NCBI GenBank assembly: GCA_964483585.1
Contig: CAZABH010000014.1
Span: 1 to 64,000, forward strand
Direction: 5' to 3'
Source of the DNA: SZUA-430 sp964483585
GTDB lineage: Bacteria; Pseudomonadota; Alphaproteobacteria; Micropepsales; Micropepsaceae
Length of the DNA stretch: 64,000 nucleotides
Numbering within the stretch: position 1 is the first letter of the stretch; every line of letters starts with the position of its first letter. The notes under the pieces were generated by a model. The model did no database searches, was not told the origin of the DNA, and saw only the letters and a list, made by a program, of their open reading frames with translations. This document shows, in pieces, positions 16,561 to 24,543 of this stretch. A program made the position numbers and the translations under genes.

Positions 16561-18537
16561 TCAGTAGTTGCGGCTGAATGTTATGAGATCGAGCGCGATA
16601 AAGGTCCATGCGATGATCCCGGCTGCTGCCGCCATCAGCGCGTTGCCAAGCCGGCGCGACAGACCTCTTTCCGGATCACGCCAGGCGACAATTGCGTCGA
16701 GTACGATCACCAGGGCTGCTGGAATGCACAACGTCGCAAGTACGGCGAGCACAAGCATAATTTCCGGCTGCTTGAAGAGTAGATCGCCATCGAGCGTCAC
16801 ACGGATGTAATGTATTGCAGTCGCCACCAATGTCAGTGCCAGAAGCCATGTTCCCGCTCTTGCACTGCGTCGGATCAGCGCCGTCTTTCCTGATGCGCGC
16901 GCTGCATCTGGCGCGCGCAATACCCGCCGCAGTCCCCAACCGATCGGCCCCGCCGCTGACGCCACCAAGATAACCACTGCGGCTCCGCCGAACAGGGCTG
17001 GCATCAAAGCGAGCCATGCCGGTGCGCGCTCAAATACGGCGACCGGCATGATGAGAGGGCTGGCGATCCGCATCACTTGCCCGCTGTCGTCGCGCATGAC
17101 GACGAGAGCGATCCCGGTGTCCTCGTCGATAAATCGATCCGGTCCATCGGGTAGCCAGAGGCGCGGTGTGCCGTCGGCCCGCCGTGCCTGATCGATCAGC
17201 AAGGTGCCGTCCTGGCCGTCTGTGGCGTGCAGCAGCGTCAGAGGTTCCGTAAGCCGCAATGGCCCCGAAACCACCCGCCGCGTGATGCGGTATTGGCCCG
17301 CGATCTCGCTGGCGGTCGAGGAGCCTGATGCGAGTACCGCAGGGATCGGAGTGGGCAGCAAGCGATCGACAAGTGCGCGGGCAAACCTTTCGCGGATCGT
17401 GTTCGCTGTGAGTGTGCTGCCTGCTCCATTGAAGGCAAGATACCAGCCCACGTTGTACTCGGGCAGATACTGCAGATCGGTCGCGCTGGCCATCAGGTTG
17501 CCTGCGTGGCGCACATGCCTGACGCCGCGATAGTCGCCGATGATGAAGCCCAAGCCGAAGCCTGAACCCAGACCCGGCGCCAGTGGTGCATGCAGGCGCG
17601 TTGCCTCGGCGAGCGTTTCGGCCGCCACAACCCGTCCGTTGCTGCCTTCGCCGCCAGCCATCAGCATGCTGAGGAAGCGCGCCATGTCACCCGGCGACGC
17701 ACTCAGCCCGCCTGCTGAACTGGGCACGATCACTTCGAAGCGGTGAGGCTTGCGGTCGCCTGCCACATAGTTCGAGGCGAGCAGCGGCGCGAGGCTTTCC
17801 GGCAGCGGCTGTGAGAAGGTGCTGCGCGTCATTCCGGTGGGTGTAAAGATGCGGGTGGCGACCAGGTCCTCGAACGGTGCGCCGCCCGCCCGCTCGAGCG
17901 CCAGCGCCGCAACACCCGTTCCATAGTTGGAGTAGGACACGGTCGATCCCGGCGCGTAGACCGGTTCCGGGATATTTTTTCTCAATCGTACTGCAGCCGG
18001 CGTGGTGAGATCCGGTTCGTAGATGCCCCAATAGCGCTCGGCGAGGCCTGGGGTGTGGGTCATCAAATGGCGCATCGTGATTGGCGCGCCGGCCAGCCCG
18101 CTGATCTTGAAATCGAGATAGGTGCTGATGTCGGCATCAAGATCAAGACGCCCTTCATCTTTCAGTTGGAGCGCGATCAGCCAGACAAAAAGCTTTGAAA
18201 TAGAGGCCTGGCGAAACATCGTCTCTTCGATGTCGATCTTGCGGCGTGTTTCGAGATCGGCGTAGCCGTAGCCGCGTGCAAGGATTATCCGGCCATCGCG
18301 CACCAGCACCAGCGCGGCGCCGGGAATACCGCTCTGCTGCAGCGCGCTGTCGAGGAAACCATCTGCAAAAGCGGTCAGGTCGGCATCGCTCGGCTGTGCC
18401 AGAGGGATTTTCTTGTCATAGTGAGAGGAAACAGATGATGCCTCGGGTGTGCCAAGCTCCGACGGTGCTGCAAGCGCGCCGAACACGCCAAACATGAAGC
18501 ATAAGCCCAGAAGCGCTGCAGCCTGTCTCCATGTCAT
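16561..18537 (-). CDS. Serine hydrolase, beta-lactamase/penicillin-binding fold with C-terminal membrane domain
   Basis: A 658-residue protein with a signal peptide. About residues 50-390 form a class C-type beta-lactamase/esterase domain: the nucleophile is in SISK (S-x-x-K), the second motif is YSN (Y-x-N) and a third-strand HAG replaces KTG, as in the esterase/peptidase branch. About four hydrophobic segments occupy the last 170 residues and should anchor it in the inner membrane with the active domain outside. The gene is bracketed by the 34-bp direct repeats, suggesting acquisition or duplication as a unit. It may be a D-amino-acid peptidase or esterase; true lactamase activity is not implied. 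Confidence 0.85.
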   Translation of the reverse strand: MTWRQAAALLGLCFMFGVFGALAAPSELGTPEASSVSSHYDKKIPLAQPSDADLTAFADGFLDSALQQSGIPGAALVLVRDGRIILARGYGYADLETRRKIDIEETMFRQASISKLFVWLIALQLKDEGRLDLDADISTYLDFKISGLAGAPITMRHLMTHTPGLAERYWGIYEPDLTTPAAVRLRKNIPEPVYAPGSTVSYSNYGTGVAALALERAGGAPFEDLVATRIFTPTGMTRSTFSQPLPESLAPLLASNYVAGDRKPHRFEVIVPSSAGGLSASPGDMARFLSMLMAGGEGSNGRVVAAETLAEATRLHAPLAPGLGSGFGLGFIIGDYRGVRHVRHAGNLMASATDLQYLPEYNVGWYLAFNGAGSTLTANTIRERFARALVDRLLPTPIPAVLASGSSTASEIAGQYRITRRVVSGPLRLTEPLTLLHATDGQDGTLLIDQARRADGTPRLWLPDGPDRFIDEDTGIALVVMRDDSGQVMRIASPLIMPVAVFERAPAWLALMPALFGGAAVVILVASAAGPIGWGLRRVLRAPDAARASGKTALIRRSARAGTWLLALTLVATAIHYIRVTLDGDLLFKQPEIMLVLAVLATLCIPAALVIVLDAIVAWRDPERGLSRRLGNALMAAAAGIIAWTFIALDLITFSRNY

Positions 18538-18638
18538 GCTTTGCCTCCCCGACGAGCTCGCATTGATTGGCGGCGACAGGCTATCTCATTCTTCGGCATC
18601 AAGGCAAGGCAAGCAGGTTTTTGCGCCTCCGGCAGCGC

Positions 18639-18672
18639 GGTCTGGCGAGTTAAGTGCACTGTCACCGAAATT
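18639..18672. repeat. Right copy of 34-bp imperfect direct repeat
   Basis: Same orientation as 16526-16559, with three mismatches near the left side. The identical 23-base core is at 18650-18672. It overlaps the first two bases of the PCuAC stop codon. The copies are 2113 bases apart and enclose only the serine hydrolase gene. Confidence 0.85.
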
Positions 18673-19180
18673 AGTGGTGGTGGCCGCCGGTGGTGCCCAT
18701 GGCCTGGACGGGGAACTGCAGCGTCTGGGCTGGGGCGCCGTCGAAGGTGAGGGTGATGGGGACCGTCGTGCCTGGCATCAGTTGCTGGCGCAGGCCCATG
18801 AGCATGAGATGCATGCCGCCGGGTGCGAAGCTGACCGCGCCGCCGGGCGGGATGGTGACGCCGCCTGCGATTTCACGCATGCGCATGATCCCGCCGTCCA
18901 TCGACATGGTGTGGAGTTCGACTTTCTCGCATACGGGCGAGGCTGCCGAAACGAGGGTGATGGGGGTCTTGCCGGTGTTCGTTAGCTGCATATAGGCCGC
19001 TGCCACGCGGGCGCCGGGCATCGTGGCCTTGGCGAAAGGCTGGCTGATCACAATGCCTCCGGCGTGGGCGTCGCTGCCGTGGTTGTGGGCTGGAGCGCCG
19101 GTGACCAGTGTCACGGGGCTGAGCGCCGCTGCTGCGGCAACGGCAAACAAGCGCAGGCTGCGGGCGAAGGAAGCTGACAT
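18671..19180 (-). CDS. Periplasmic copper chaperone PCu(A)C
   Basis: A 169-residue protein with a signal peptide. The copper-binding signature is present: H-T-M in VELHTMSMDGG, the downstream Met in IMRMREI and the H-L-M in PGGMHLMLMG, in the family's H(M)x10Mx21HxM arrangement. PCuAC delivers Cu(I) to the CuA/CuB centres of cytochrome oxidase in the periplasm. A His-rich tail (GGHHH) and an N-terminal HNHGSDAHAGG may add metal binding. Its usual partner senC/scoI is not adjacent. The 3' end meets one copy of the 34-bp repeat. Confidence 0.93.
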   Translation of the reverse strand: MSASFARSLRLFAVAAAAALSPVTLVTGAPAHNHGSDAHAGGIVISQPFAKATMPGARVAAAYMQLTNTGKTPITLVSAASPVCEKVELHTMSMDGGIMRMREIAGGVTIPPGGAVSFAPGGMHLMLMGLRQQLMPGTTVPITLTFDGAPAQTLQFPVQAMGTTGGHHH

Positions 19181-19305
19181 GATCTTGCCTCTGCAATGGA
19201 TGTGCAGTCGGCTTAGACTGGCGCCGGATCGCTGTCCAGAGGAGGTGTCGACGCATCCCTGACCGGGTTTATCGGGGCGTCAAACCACGCGTAGAATTTG
19301 GGCAA

Positions 19306-20124
19306 TCAGCGCTGATTTGCCATTGCTGTTGCGTTGGGCGTCATGATGCGCAAGCCCATTGTTGCCAGGCGATCAGCGGCAGCGGGATCGAGCATCATGG
19401 CCAGGCGCATGTCTTCGGCACCCTGGCGGGGCGCGCCGCTCCATGTGCGCACCAGGCCGCGTCCGTAGAGCGCTTCCGCATCACGCGGATTGGCCTGTAG
19501 CACGAGGTCATAATCTGCCTTTGCCCCCGTCCAGTCATGCAGGCGGGCGCGCAGGTGCGCGCGGCCGAGGCGTGCCAGCTCATGCGCAGGCGCCTGCGAA
19601 AGCACTTTGTCAAAATCCGCGTTGGCCAGGTCCAGCTTGCTGCGTTTCAGGTGGATGCGGGCGCGCGCGACCATGGCGTCGACATCACCCGGCGCCAGGC
19701 GCAGCGTTGCGTCGAGGTCGGCAAGGGCCGCGTCTGCGGCACCTATGGCCTGGTGGGCGATCGCCCGATTGAACAGGGCCTCGCGCATGTTGGGCGCCAG
19801 GCGCAGCGCATCCGCGTAATCGTCGATCGCGGCCGAGACCTGTGTCATTCGCATGCGTGCGTTGGCGCGGTTGTAATATGCGATTGCCCTGAGGCTTCGG
19901 GGCTGGCGGCTGTTGATGAGGCGGGTGCAGCCACGGGCCTGATCGGGCGCCGAGATCAGGACGCCGCCGTTGCACAGATCACGGTCGCCGAGTCCCTGCA
20001 GTGCCGTCGCCTGCGTGGGCGCGTGGGCGGATCGTTTGCTTTTCCTGGTGCTTGCGTCTGCATCCTGCGGGAGGAGGGCCAGAAGCAGGCCGGCAACAAG
20101 GGTATGAACAAGCAGCGACCGCAT
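19306..20124 (-). CDS. Secreted tetratricopeptide-repeat protein
   Basis: A 272-residue protein with a strong AGGAGG site 8 bases before the ATG and a signal peptide ending near QDADA. A two-Cys cap (DLCNGG to GCTRLINS) leads into about five TPRs (residues 80-250). The same cap-plus-TPR plan is found in the two TPR proteins at 23773 and 24540, so the three are probably related. It is divergent from the LuxR-type regulator and shares its 309-bp upstream region. This suggests co-regulation with the CsgG-like cluster, perhaps as a periplasmic assembly factor (inference). Confidence 0.85.
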   Translation of the reverse strand: MRSLLVHTLVAGLLLALLPQDADASTRKSKRSAHAPTQATALQGLGDRDLCNGGVLISAPDQARGCTRLINSRQPRSLRAIAYYNRANARMRMTQVSAAIDDYADALRLAPNMREALFNRAIAHQAIGAADAALADLDATLRLAPGDVDAMVARARIHLKRSKLDLANADFDKVLSQAPAHELARLGRAHLRARLHDWTGAKADYDLVLQANPRDAEALYGRGLVRTWSGAPRQGAEDMRLAMMLDPAAADRLATMGLRIMTPNATAMANQR

Positions 20125-20222
20125 GAGGTGATCCTCCTGGATTGGCTGTGTAATGGCCTCAAAGGTGCACGCGGGTGCAATTTTTCTTGCGGCATGCCGG
20201 GTGGTCCATTGGCCGATGCCTT

Positions 20223-20276
20223 CCGGCGATCCCGGTTTCGCCGGTTGGGCATGGGCCTCCCGAAAGGGTTAGGCCC
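20223..20276. promoter_or_regulatory. Two adjacent hairpins in the divergent TPR/regulator intergenic region
   Basis: CCGGCGA at 20223-20229 pairs with TCGCCGG at 20238-20244. GGGCCT at 20253-20258 pairs with AGGCCC at 20271-20276 around CCC-GAAA-GGG. An eight-T run starts near 20288 on the plus strand. Within 20125-20433 no gene is seen. The hairpins would lie in the leader of the minus-strand TPR mRNA or could end a short plus-strand transcript; which is unknown. Confidence 0.4.
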
Positions 20277-20433
20277 AACGGGCGCATGATTTTTTTTCTG
20301 CCTTTGTCGAAACCTTGACCTGTCACCGTATTCGGTCCGCATCGTTTGCATAGGGTCCCCGCTCGAGGCGGGGTGCGCGATGTGCCCCGCCCGCCCAATA
20401 CGGCAGCGTTCTGCTGCCAGTTCCAAGGGGGTC

Positions 20434-21183
20434 ATGGTGTCAGCTTACGAAAACAGAGTGGCGTTGACGCACCGAGTGACGGATGCGGCGGCCGAGGTCT
20501 GGGTCATAGATCCGCATCCCATCGTGCGTGCGGGGATCCGAAGCCAGCTTGGTCAGGGTGGGTTCTCGGTCGGTTGGGAGGGTAGCGGTCTGCCGAACGG
20601 TGAGGCTGTTCCCGGTGGTCGCGTGCCCGACATCGTCATCGTCGATGCATCGCTGGGTGCCGAGGCCATTGCGTCGCTGAAGCAGCGCTTTCCGGATGCC
20701 CATACCATCGTGTTTGCCGAGCAGGCGGAGCTTGGCAGTCTTGCAGCCGCCTTTCACGCGGGTGTCGATGGATATGTCCTGAAAAGCATCTCGTCAGGGG
20801 CATTGCTTGACTCGCTCAGGCTTGTGCTGCACGGCGAGAAGGTCTTTCCGAGCTCGCTGTGCGCCCTGATTGGCAAGTTCCAGGGTGGTATTGCCGAAGC
20901 GTCTTCGCGGGAGGCGCGTGTCGGCAATGTCTGGCTGTCCGAGCGCGAGTTGGCGATCCTTCAAGGGCTTGCGCAGGGTTACACCAACAAGCGCATTGCC
21001 AATGGCATCGGCATCACCGAGGCGACGGTCAAGGTCAATCTCAAGTCCGTGCTGCGCAAGCTTGGCCTGTCAAACCGAACGCAGGTCGCGATCTGGGCCA
21101 TACAGAACCAGCTCTTCGATGCACTTTCACCCGGACATGTGGTCCAGGGTGTGTCGACACTGAAGTCCGAGGCGCTGCAATGA
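20434..21183 (+). CDS. CsgD-like response regulator, atypical receiver plus LuxR HTH
   Basis: The ATG at 20434 has an AAGGGGG site and gives 249 residues. Residues about 22-135 form a receiver domain: Asp26 in VIDPHP (only one of the usual acidic pair), putative phosphoacceptor Asp71 in VIVDASLG, Ala95 where Thr/Ser is usual, and Lys117 in GYVLKSIS. Residues 168-225 form a LuxR-type helix-turn-helix (LSERELAILQGLAQGYTNKRIA, then ITEATVKVNLKSVLRKL). The altered pocket suggests weak or no phosphorylation control, as in CsgD. Lying directly before the CsgG-like gene, it is the likely regulator of this locus. Confidence 0.85.
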   Translation: MVSAYENRVALTHRVTDAAAEVWVIDPHPIVRAGIRSQLGQGGFSVGWEGSGLPNGEAVPGGRVPDIVIVDASLGAEAIASLKQRFPDAHTIVFAEQAELGSLAAAFHAGVDGYVLKSISSGALLDSLRLVLHGEKVFPSSLCALIGKFQGGIAEASSREARVGNVWLSERELAILQGLAQGYTNKRIANGIGITEATVKVNLKSVLRKLGLSNRTQVAIWAIQNQLFDALSPGHVVQGVSTLKSEALQ

Positions 21184-21338
21184 CGCGTGCGCTTTTCTCC
21201 GTTCGGCTCCCTGCGCAAGCCTTTTTTGCCGCATCGTTCGCCGAATGCGTCAATATAAATAGGAAAAAATACCTTACACTGTCCCCTCATAATCAAGCAG
21301 CTCATCATGATGAGTTGATGAAGAAAAAGGTCCTGCCG

Positions 21339-22190
21339 ATGTCCAGAACACGACGACTTATTCTGTCCCTTCTTCCTGTTGCTGCACTGGCAGGCTGTGC
21401 CGGGATGGCGCCAGGTGACTCGACGGGTGTGAAGCCGCTGGTGGTCTATCCTGTCACCAGTAACGATACGCCCTATAGCCAGTGTCTTCGGCGGCTGCAA
21501 AGCGTGCCGGCGGGCAATCTGCCTGTCTTTGCGGTGGGTGAGATTGCCGACAAGACAGGCCAGATCGCCTATTACGACAAGGCCGGCAACAACCTGACCC
21601 AGGGGGCTGCCGAGATGGTGATGAGCGCCCTTTACAAGACGGGCAAGGCAAGTCTTGTCGAGCGGTATGATCTGCGCTTGCCGCTGGCCGAGGTGAAGCT
21701 TGCCGAGCAACATCGTCTCAATCGCGGGATTGAGTCTTTCGGCAAGTTGCCGGCCAGCGATTTCATCGTTGTCGGGGCGCTGACCGAGCTCAACTATAAC
21801 ATCGTGACGGGTGGCGTTGGGCTGCGGGTTGCGGGTGTTGGTGGCGGCACACGCATGGCTGTGGTGAACGTCGCGATGGATCTGCGGGTTGTGAATGCGC
21901 GCAACTTCTCTGTCGCTTACGTCTCGTCGCTGCAGAAGCAGATCTACGGCTACGAAGTCCAGGCCGACGTGTTCCGCTTCTTCGATACCACCTATCTCGA
22001 ACTTGAAGCAGGCCAAGTGCGCAATGAGCCGCTGCAGCTCGGCGTGCGCTCGGTCGCGGAAATGGCCGTCTATCAGATCATGACTGACTTTCTCAGGCTA
22101 CCGAGGGATCCACGCTGCGCCCTCGTAGAGAACGACCACATGTCGTCCTATCTCGAGCAGCTCAAACCCAATGGGGAAACCAAGCAATGA
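21339..22190 (+). CDS. CsgG/HfaB-family outer-membrane secretion lipoprotein
   Basis: A 283-residue protein from the ATG at 21339, chosen for the AAAAAGG site; an ATG at 21318 is possible. The lipobox is LAGC (Cys20). The body matches curli secretion channel CsgG from recalled sequence: the IADKTGQ segment, GGVGLRVAGVGG, VAMDLRVVNA and GYEVQADVFRFFD, the last very close to the CsgG barrel/constriction segment. CsgG forms a nonameric outer-membrane pore that secretes amyloid subunits; the Caulobacter relative HfaB exports holdfast-anchor proteins. The upstream gap holds an AT-rich stretch (21248-21300) likely to contain the promoter. The stop overlaps the next start (ATGA). Confidence 0.92.
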   Translation: MSRTRRLILSLLPVAALAGCAGMAPGDSTGVKPLVVYPVTSNDTPYSQCLRRLQSVPAGNLPVFAVGEIADKTGQIAYYDKAGNNLTQGAAEMVMSALYKTGKASLVERYDLRLPLAEVKLAEQHRLNRGIESFGKLPASDFIVVGALTELNYNIVTGGVGLRVAGVGGGTRMAVVNVAMDLRVVNARNFSVAYVSSLQKQIYGYEVQADVFRFFDTTYLELEAGQVRNEPLQLGVRSVAEMAVYQIMTDFLRLPRDPRCALVENDHMSSYLEQLKPNGETKQ

Positions 22191-23203
22191 AAGCACTAAA
22201 GAACGCGAAAACCCTCGCCGCGAGCCTGGCTGTCATCGCTGCATCCTCCCTCGCTTCGTCGCCGGCCATGGCCTTCGACAATGTGGAGTGGAACTGGCAG
22301 AAAGACATCAAGGAAAAGGTCGACATCGACGTCTATGTCGACGTGGACGTGGAATCGACCGGGATCGTACAGCTTGAGAAGCTGCAGATCTTCCTGGGTG
22401 ACGCCGAGGCGTCGTCCCATGTCTCGAACATCAAGAACGAACCTATCCGCCCCACGGAGTGGAAGTCGATTGGCTGGTTCCATGGCTACAAGGTGACCAA
22501 GCCGCTTGATGCCCGCACCCAGCTTCCAATCGTGCTGAGCAGCGCGACGGCGGTTGGCAACAACCAGTCGATCACGTCGGATGTTCCGGTCATGCTGCAT
22601 GACGGGCAGTTCGTCGCGAACGTGAAGGATCATCGCTATGGCTGCCACTATGGCTGCGACAATGGCTTTGACCTTGCGGCTTTCGAGGGCTCGCTGCCTT
22701 CGACCAGCTCGTACAATGGCGGTGGCAATTATGGTCCGGAGGGCAACCTCCATACCAGCATTGCAGGCCTGTTCACGCTGGGTGCAGCCATGGGTGCACT
22801 GACCAAGGCTGACATCGAGGCTGACTCGTTTGTCACCTATGTCCGCAATGTCAGCGTCGACAGCTCGGCGACGGCGGTTGCCAACAACCTGTCCGTCTCG
22901 ATCGCTTCGGATGTGGATGGTGGGTCGTCCTGCGGCTATCGCTGCGGTGACCGCCTGAGCAACCACGTTTTCGTCGGCGACATTACCCAGTTCGCGCTGG
23001 CCAATGTCGAAGCGACGTCGAAGGTCTCTGATGTAGCGGCCTATGGCTACGAGAACATGCGCCAGCTGACGACGGCGACCTTGTCGCCGATCGAAGGCAG
23101 CCTTGGCAATGTGATCAACGTGCCAACGCCGTGGGTGAGCTCGGTTGCTTCGGCGATCGGCAACAACGTCTCGATCAATGTCGGTCGGGACCTGAGGCCG
23201 TAA
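22187..23203 (+). CDS. Secreted repeat protein, candidate fibre or anchor subunit
   Basis: A 338-residue protein with a signal peptide cut near AMA (residue 29), translationally coupled to the CsgG-like gene. Three copies of a motif with consensus S-S-x-x-x-(V/I)-(G/A)-N-N-x-S-(I/V) occur at residues about 118-131, 226-240 and 319-331. Two Cys pairs (GCHYGCDNG at 152-160 and SCGYRCGDR at 248-256) follow the first two. This looks like a duplicated unit of 90-110 residues. I do not recognise a named family, though such Asn/Ser repeats and the CsgG-like neighbour suggest a surface fibre or HfaD-like anchor (inference). Confidence 0.75.
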   Translation: MKALKNAKTLAASLAVIAASSLASSPAMAFDNVEWNWQKDIKEKVDIDVYVDVDVESTGIVQLEKLQIFLGDAEASSHVSNIKNEPIRPTEWKSIGWFHGYKVTKPLDARTQLPIVLSSATAVGNNQSITSDVPVMLHDGQFVANVKDHRYGCHYGCDNGFDLAAFEGSLPSTSSYNGGGNYGPEGNLHTSIAGLFTLGAAMGALTKADIEADSFVTYVRNVSVDSSATAVANNLSVSIASDVDGGSSCGYRCGDRLSNHVFVGDITQFALANVEATSKVSDVAAYGYENMRQLTTATLSPIEGSLGNVINVPTPWVSSVASAIGNNVSINVGRDLRP

Positions 23204-23226
23204 GCGCCGACGCGTTCGGCAAACCT

Positions 23227-23255
23227 GGCGGCGCCCCCGGTGACGGGGCGCCGCC
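23227..23255 (+). terminator. Intercistronic hairpin (attenuator or mRNA stabiliser)
   Basis: GGCGGCGCCCC at 23227-23237 pairs perfectly with GGGGCGCCGCC at 23245-23255 across a 7-base loop, followed by only three T. It sits between the two secreted-protein genes. Such a structure can cut transcription or protect the upstream mRNA end, setting different amounts of the two proteins. Confidence 0.7.
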
Positions 23256-23280
23256 TTTCCAACCTCAAGGAGACAATGCC

Positions 23281-23754
23281 ATGACTGTCCGCCACATTAT
23301 TCTGGCCGCTGCAGCGGCTGCACCTTTCGTTCTTGCCGGTGTCGCGCAGGCCGATGATCCGCTCATGGGACGCGTGCCGTGGAATTTCTCGTATCAAAAC
23401 CGCGCCGCGGTTGCGATCGCGATCAAGAATATCGAGGATCCGGCCGGTAATGGCAGTGGTGCCGGCACCATTGTCTGCGGTGGAACCAGCGGGTCCAGTG
23501 GTCAAGGCGCGAACGGCAGTGCCGCCTCGGCGGGTGCCAATTCAAGCTGCATCATCATCAACAATTCGGCCGGTGCGACTGTTCGCAATGACCAGATTTC
23601 AGATGGTGACCAGACCGCGACGAGCGAGGCCAATGCCAATACGGGCACGATTGGTGGCAGCGGCCGGGCACGCCATGGCGCGGCGCCGACCGGGCGGTCA
23701 GGCTCGATTGATGATGTTGCTGCCGTGCTCAACGGTCATCGTCAGGGGCTCTAG
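23281..23754 (+). CDS. Small secreted Asn/Gly/Ser-rich protein, candidate fibre subunit
   Basis: A 157-residue protein with an AAGGAGA site and a signal peptide ending AQA (residue 25). The mature part is rich in Gly, Ser, Ala and Asn (NGSGAGT, GSSGQGANGSAAS, CIIINNSAGATVRNDQ, TATSEANANTGT) with two Cys about 27 residues apart. Low complexity plus Asn/Gln/Ser resembles curlin-like or HfaA-like secreted proteins, but no curlin repeat is clear. Its place after the CsgG-like gene and after a strong hairpin makes it a likely export substrate. No family is assigned with confidence. Confidence 0.72.
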   Translation: MTVRHIILAAAAAAPFVLAGVAQADDPLMGRVPWNFSYQNRAAVAIAIKNIEDPAGNGSGAGTIVCGGTSGSSGQGANGSAASAGANSSCIIINNSAGATVRNDQISDGDQTATSEANANTGTIGGSGRARHGAAPTGRSGSIDDVAAVLNGHRQGL

Positions 23755-23772
23755 GTGCGGGAGATTGAACCA

Positions 23773-24543
23773 ATGTCATCCCATCGTTGCTGTATTGGCG
23801 TGGTCGTGGCCGTGGTCGTCCTTGGGTTCGTGCCTGCAACGCCTGCCCTTGCTGAAAAGGCGAGCGCGACGGTGCAGGCGGCGGCCCATGCCTGTTTCGG
23901 AAAGACGAAGTCCGACTGGGAGGCCTTGGTGACTGCCTGCTCGACCGTGGTCGCGACGAACGTCCGGCCCGACCTGAAGGCTGCGGCGCATTTCAACCGT
24001 GGTGCGGCCTATCTGAAGCAGGGTCAGGGCGAGACGGCGTTGAAGGATTTTGATGCCGCGCTGTCGATCATGCCCCAGTTTGCGCGCGCACTTGAGGCGC
24101 GCGGTGGTCTTCTGTTCACGCAGGGCAAGCTTGATCAGGCCCTGAAGGATCTGGACCTCGCGGTCTCGCTTGATCCCAAGTCAGCGGTGGCCTTCAACAA
24201 CCGGGCTTTGGTGCGCTTGCAGAAGAAGGATGCGGCCGGTGCAGTCGCCGATTTCGAGCGTTCGATCGCCCTCGATGCCAAGGATGCTTCGGTGTTCGCT
24301 GCGCGCGGTGCGGCGCATGCGATGATCGGGGACAAGGAGAAGGCGCTCGCGGATTTCAATCGTGCGCTCGAACTTGATGGGAGTCTGGTCGTGGCGTTTG
24401 GCAGTCGCGGGGCGCTGCTTGCGGCTTCCGGTGACACGGCAGGGGCGAAACGTGACTTCGATGCCGCGCTGAAGCTCGAGCCCGGGAATGGAGCGATCCG
24501 TCGGCAGCTTGCGGCTCTTGCCGGGAATGGGGAGGGACAATGA
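23773..24543 (+). CDS. Secreted tetratricopeptide-repeat protein
   Basis: A 256-residue protein; the ATG at 23773 is preferred over a GTG at 23755 because of the GGGAG site. Signal peptide (to PALA), a two-Cys cap (HACFG to TACSTVV), then about six TPRs with canonical A-x-x-x-x-G spacing, for example AAHFNRGAAYLKQGQGETAL. It starts 18 bases after the small secreted protein and its stop overlaps the next gene. Probably a periplasmic chaperone or docking protein for the export system; this role rests on position only. Confidence 0.85.
   Translation: MSSHRCCIGVVVAVVVLGFVPATPALAEKASATVQAAAHACFGKTKSDWEALVTACSTVVATNVRPDLKAAAHFNRGAAYLKQGQGETALKDFDAALSIMPQFARALEARGGLLFTQGKLDQALKDLDLAVSLDPKSAVAFNNRALVRLQKKDAAGAVADFERSIALDAKDASVFAARGAAHAMIGDKEKALADFNRALELDGSLVVAFGSRGALLAASGDTAGAKRDFDAALKLEPGNGAIRRQLAALAGNGEGQ

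Noticed and set aside
16561..18537. Horizontal transfer of the serine hydrolase by base composition alone
   Set aside because: It looked slightly less GC-rich than its neighbours, but I could not count it reliably; only the repeats are used as evidence.
20859..21338. Upstream part of the CsgG-like reading frame
   Set aside because: It overlaps the regulator gene in another frame; the lipoprotein signal starts at 21318 or 21339.
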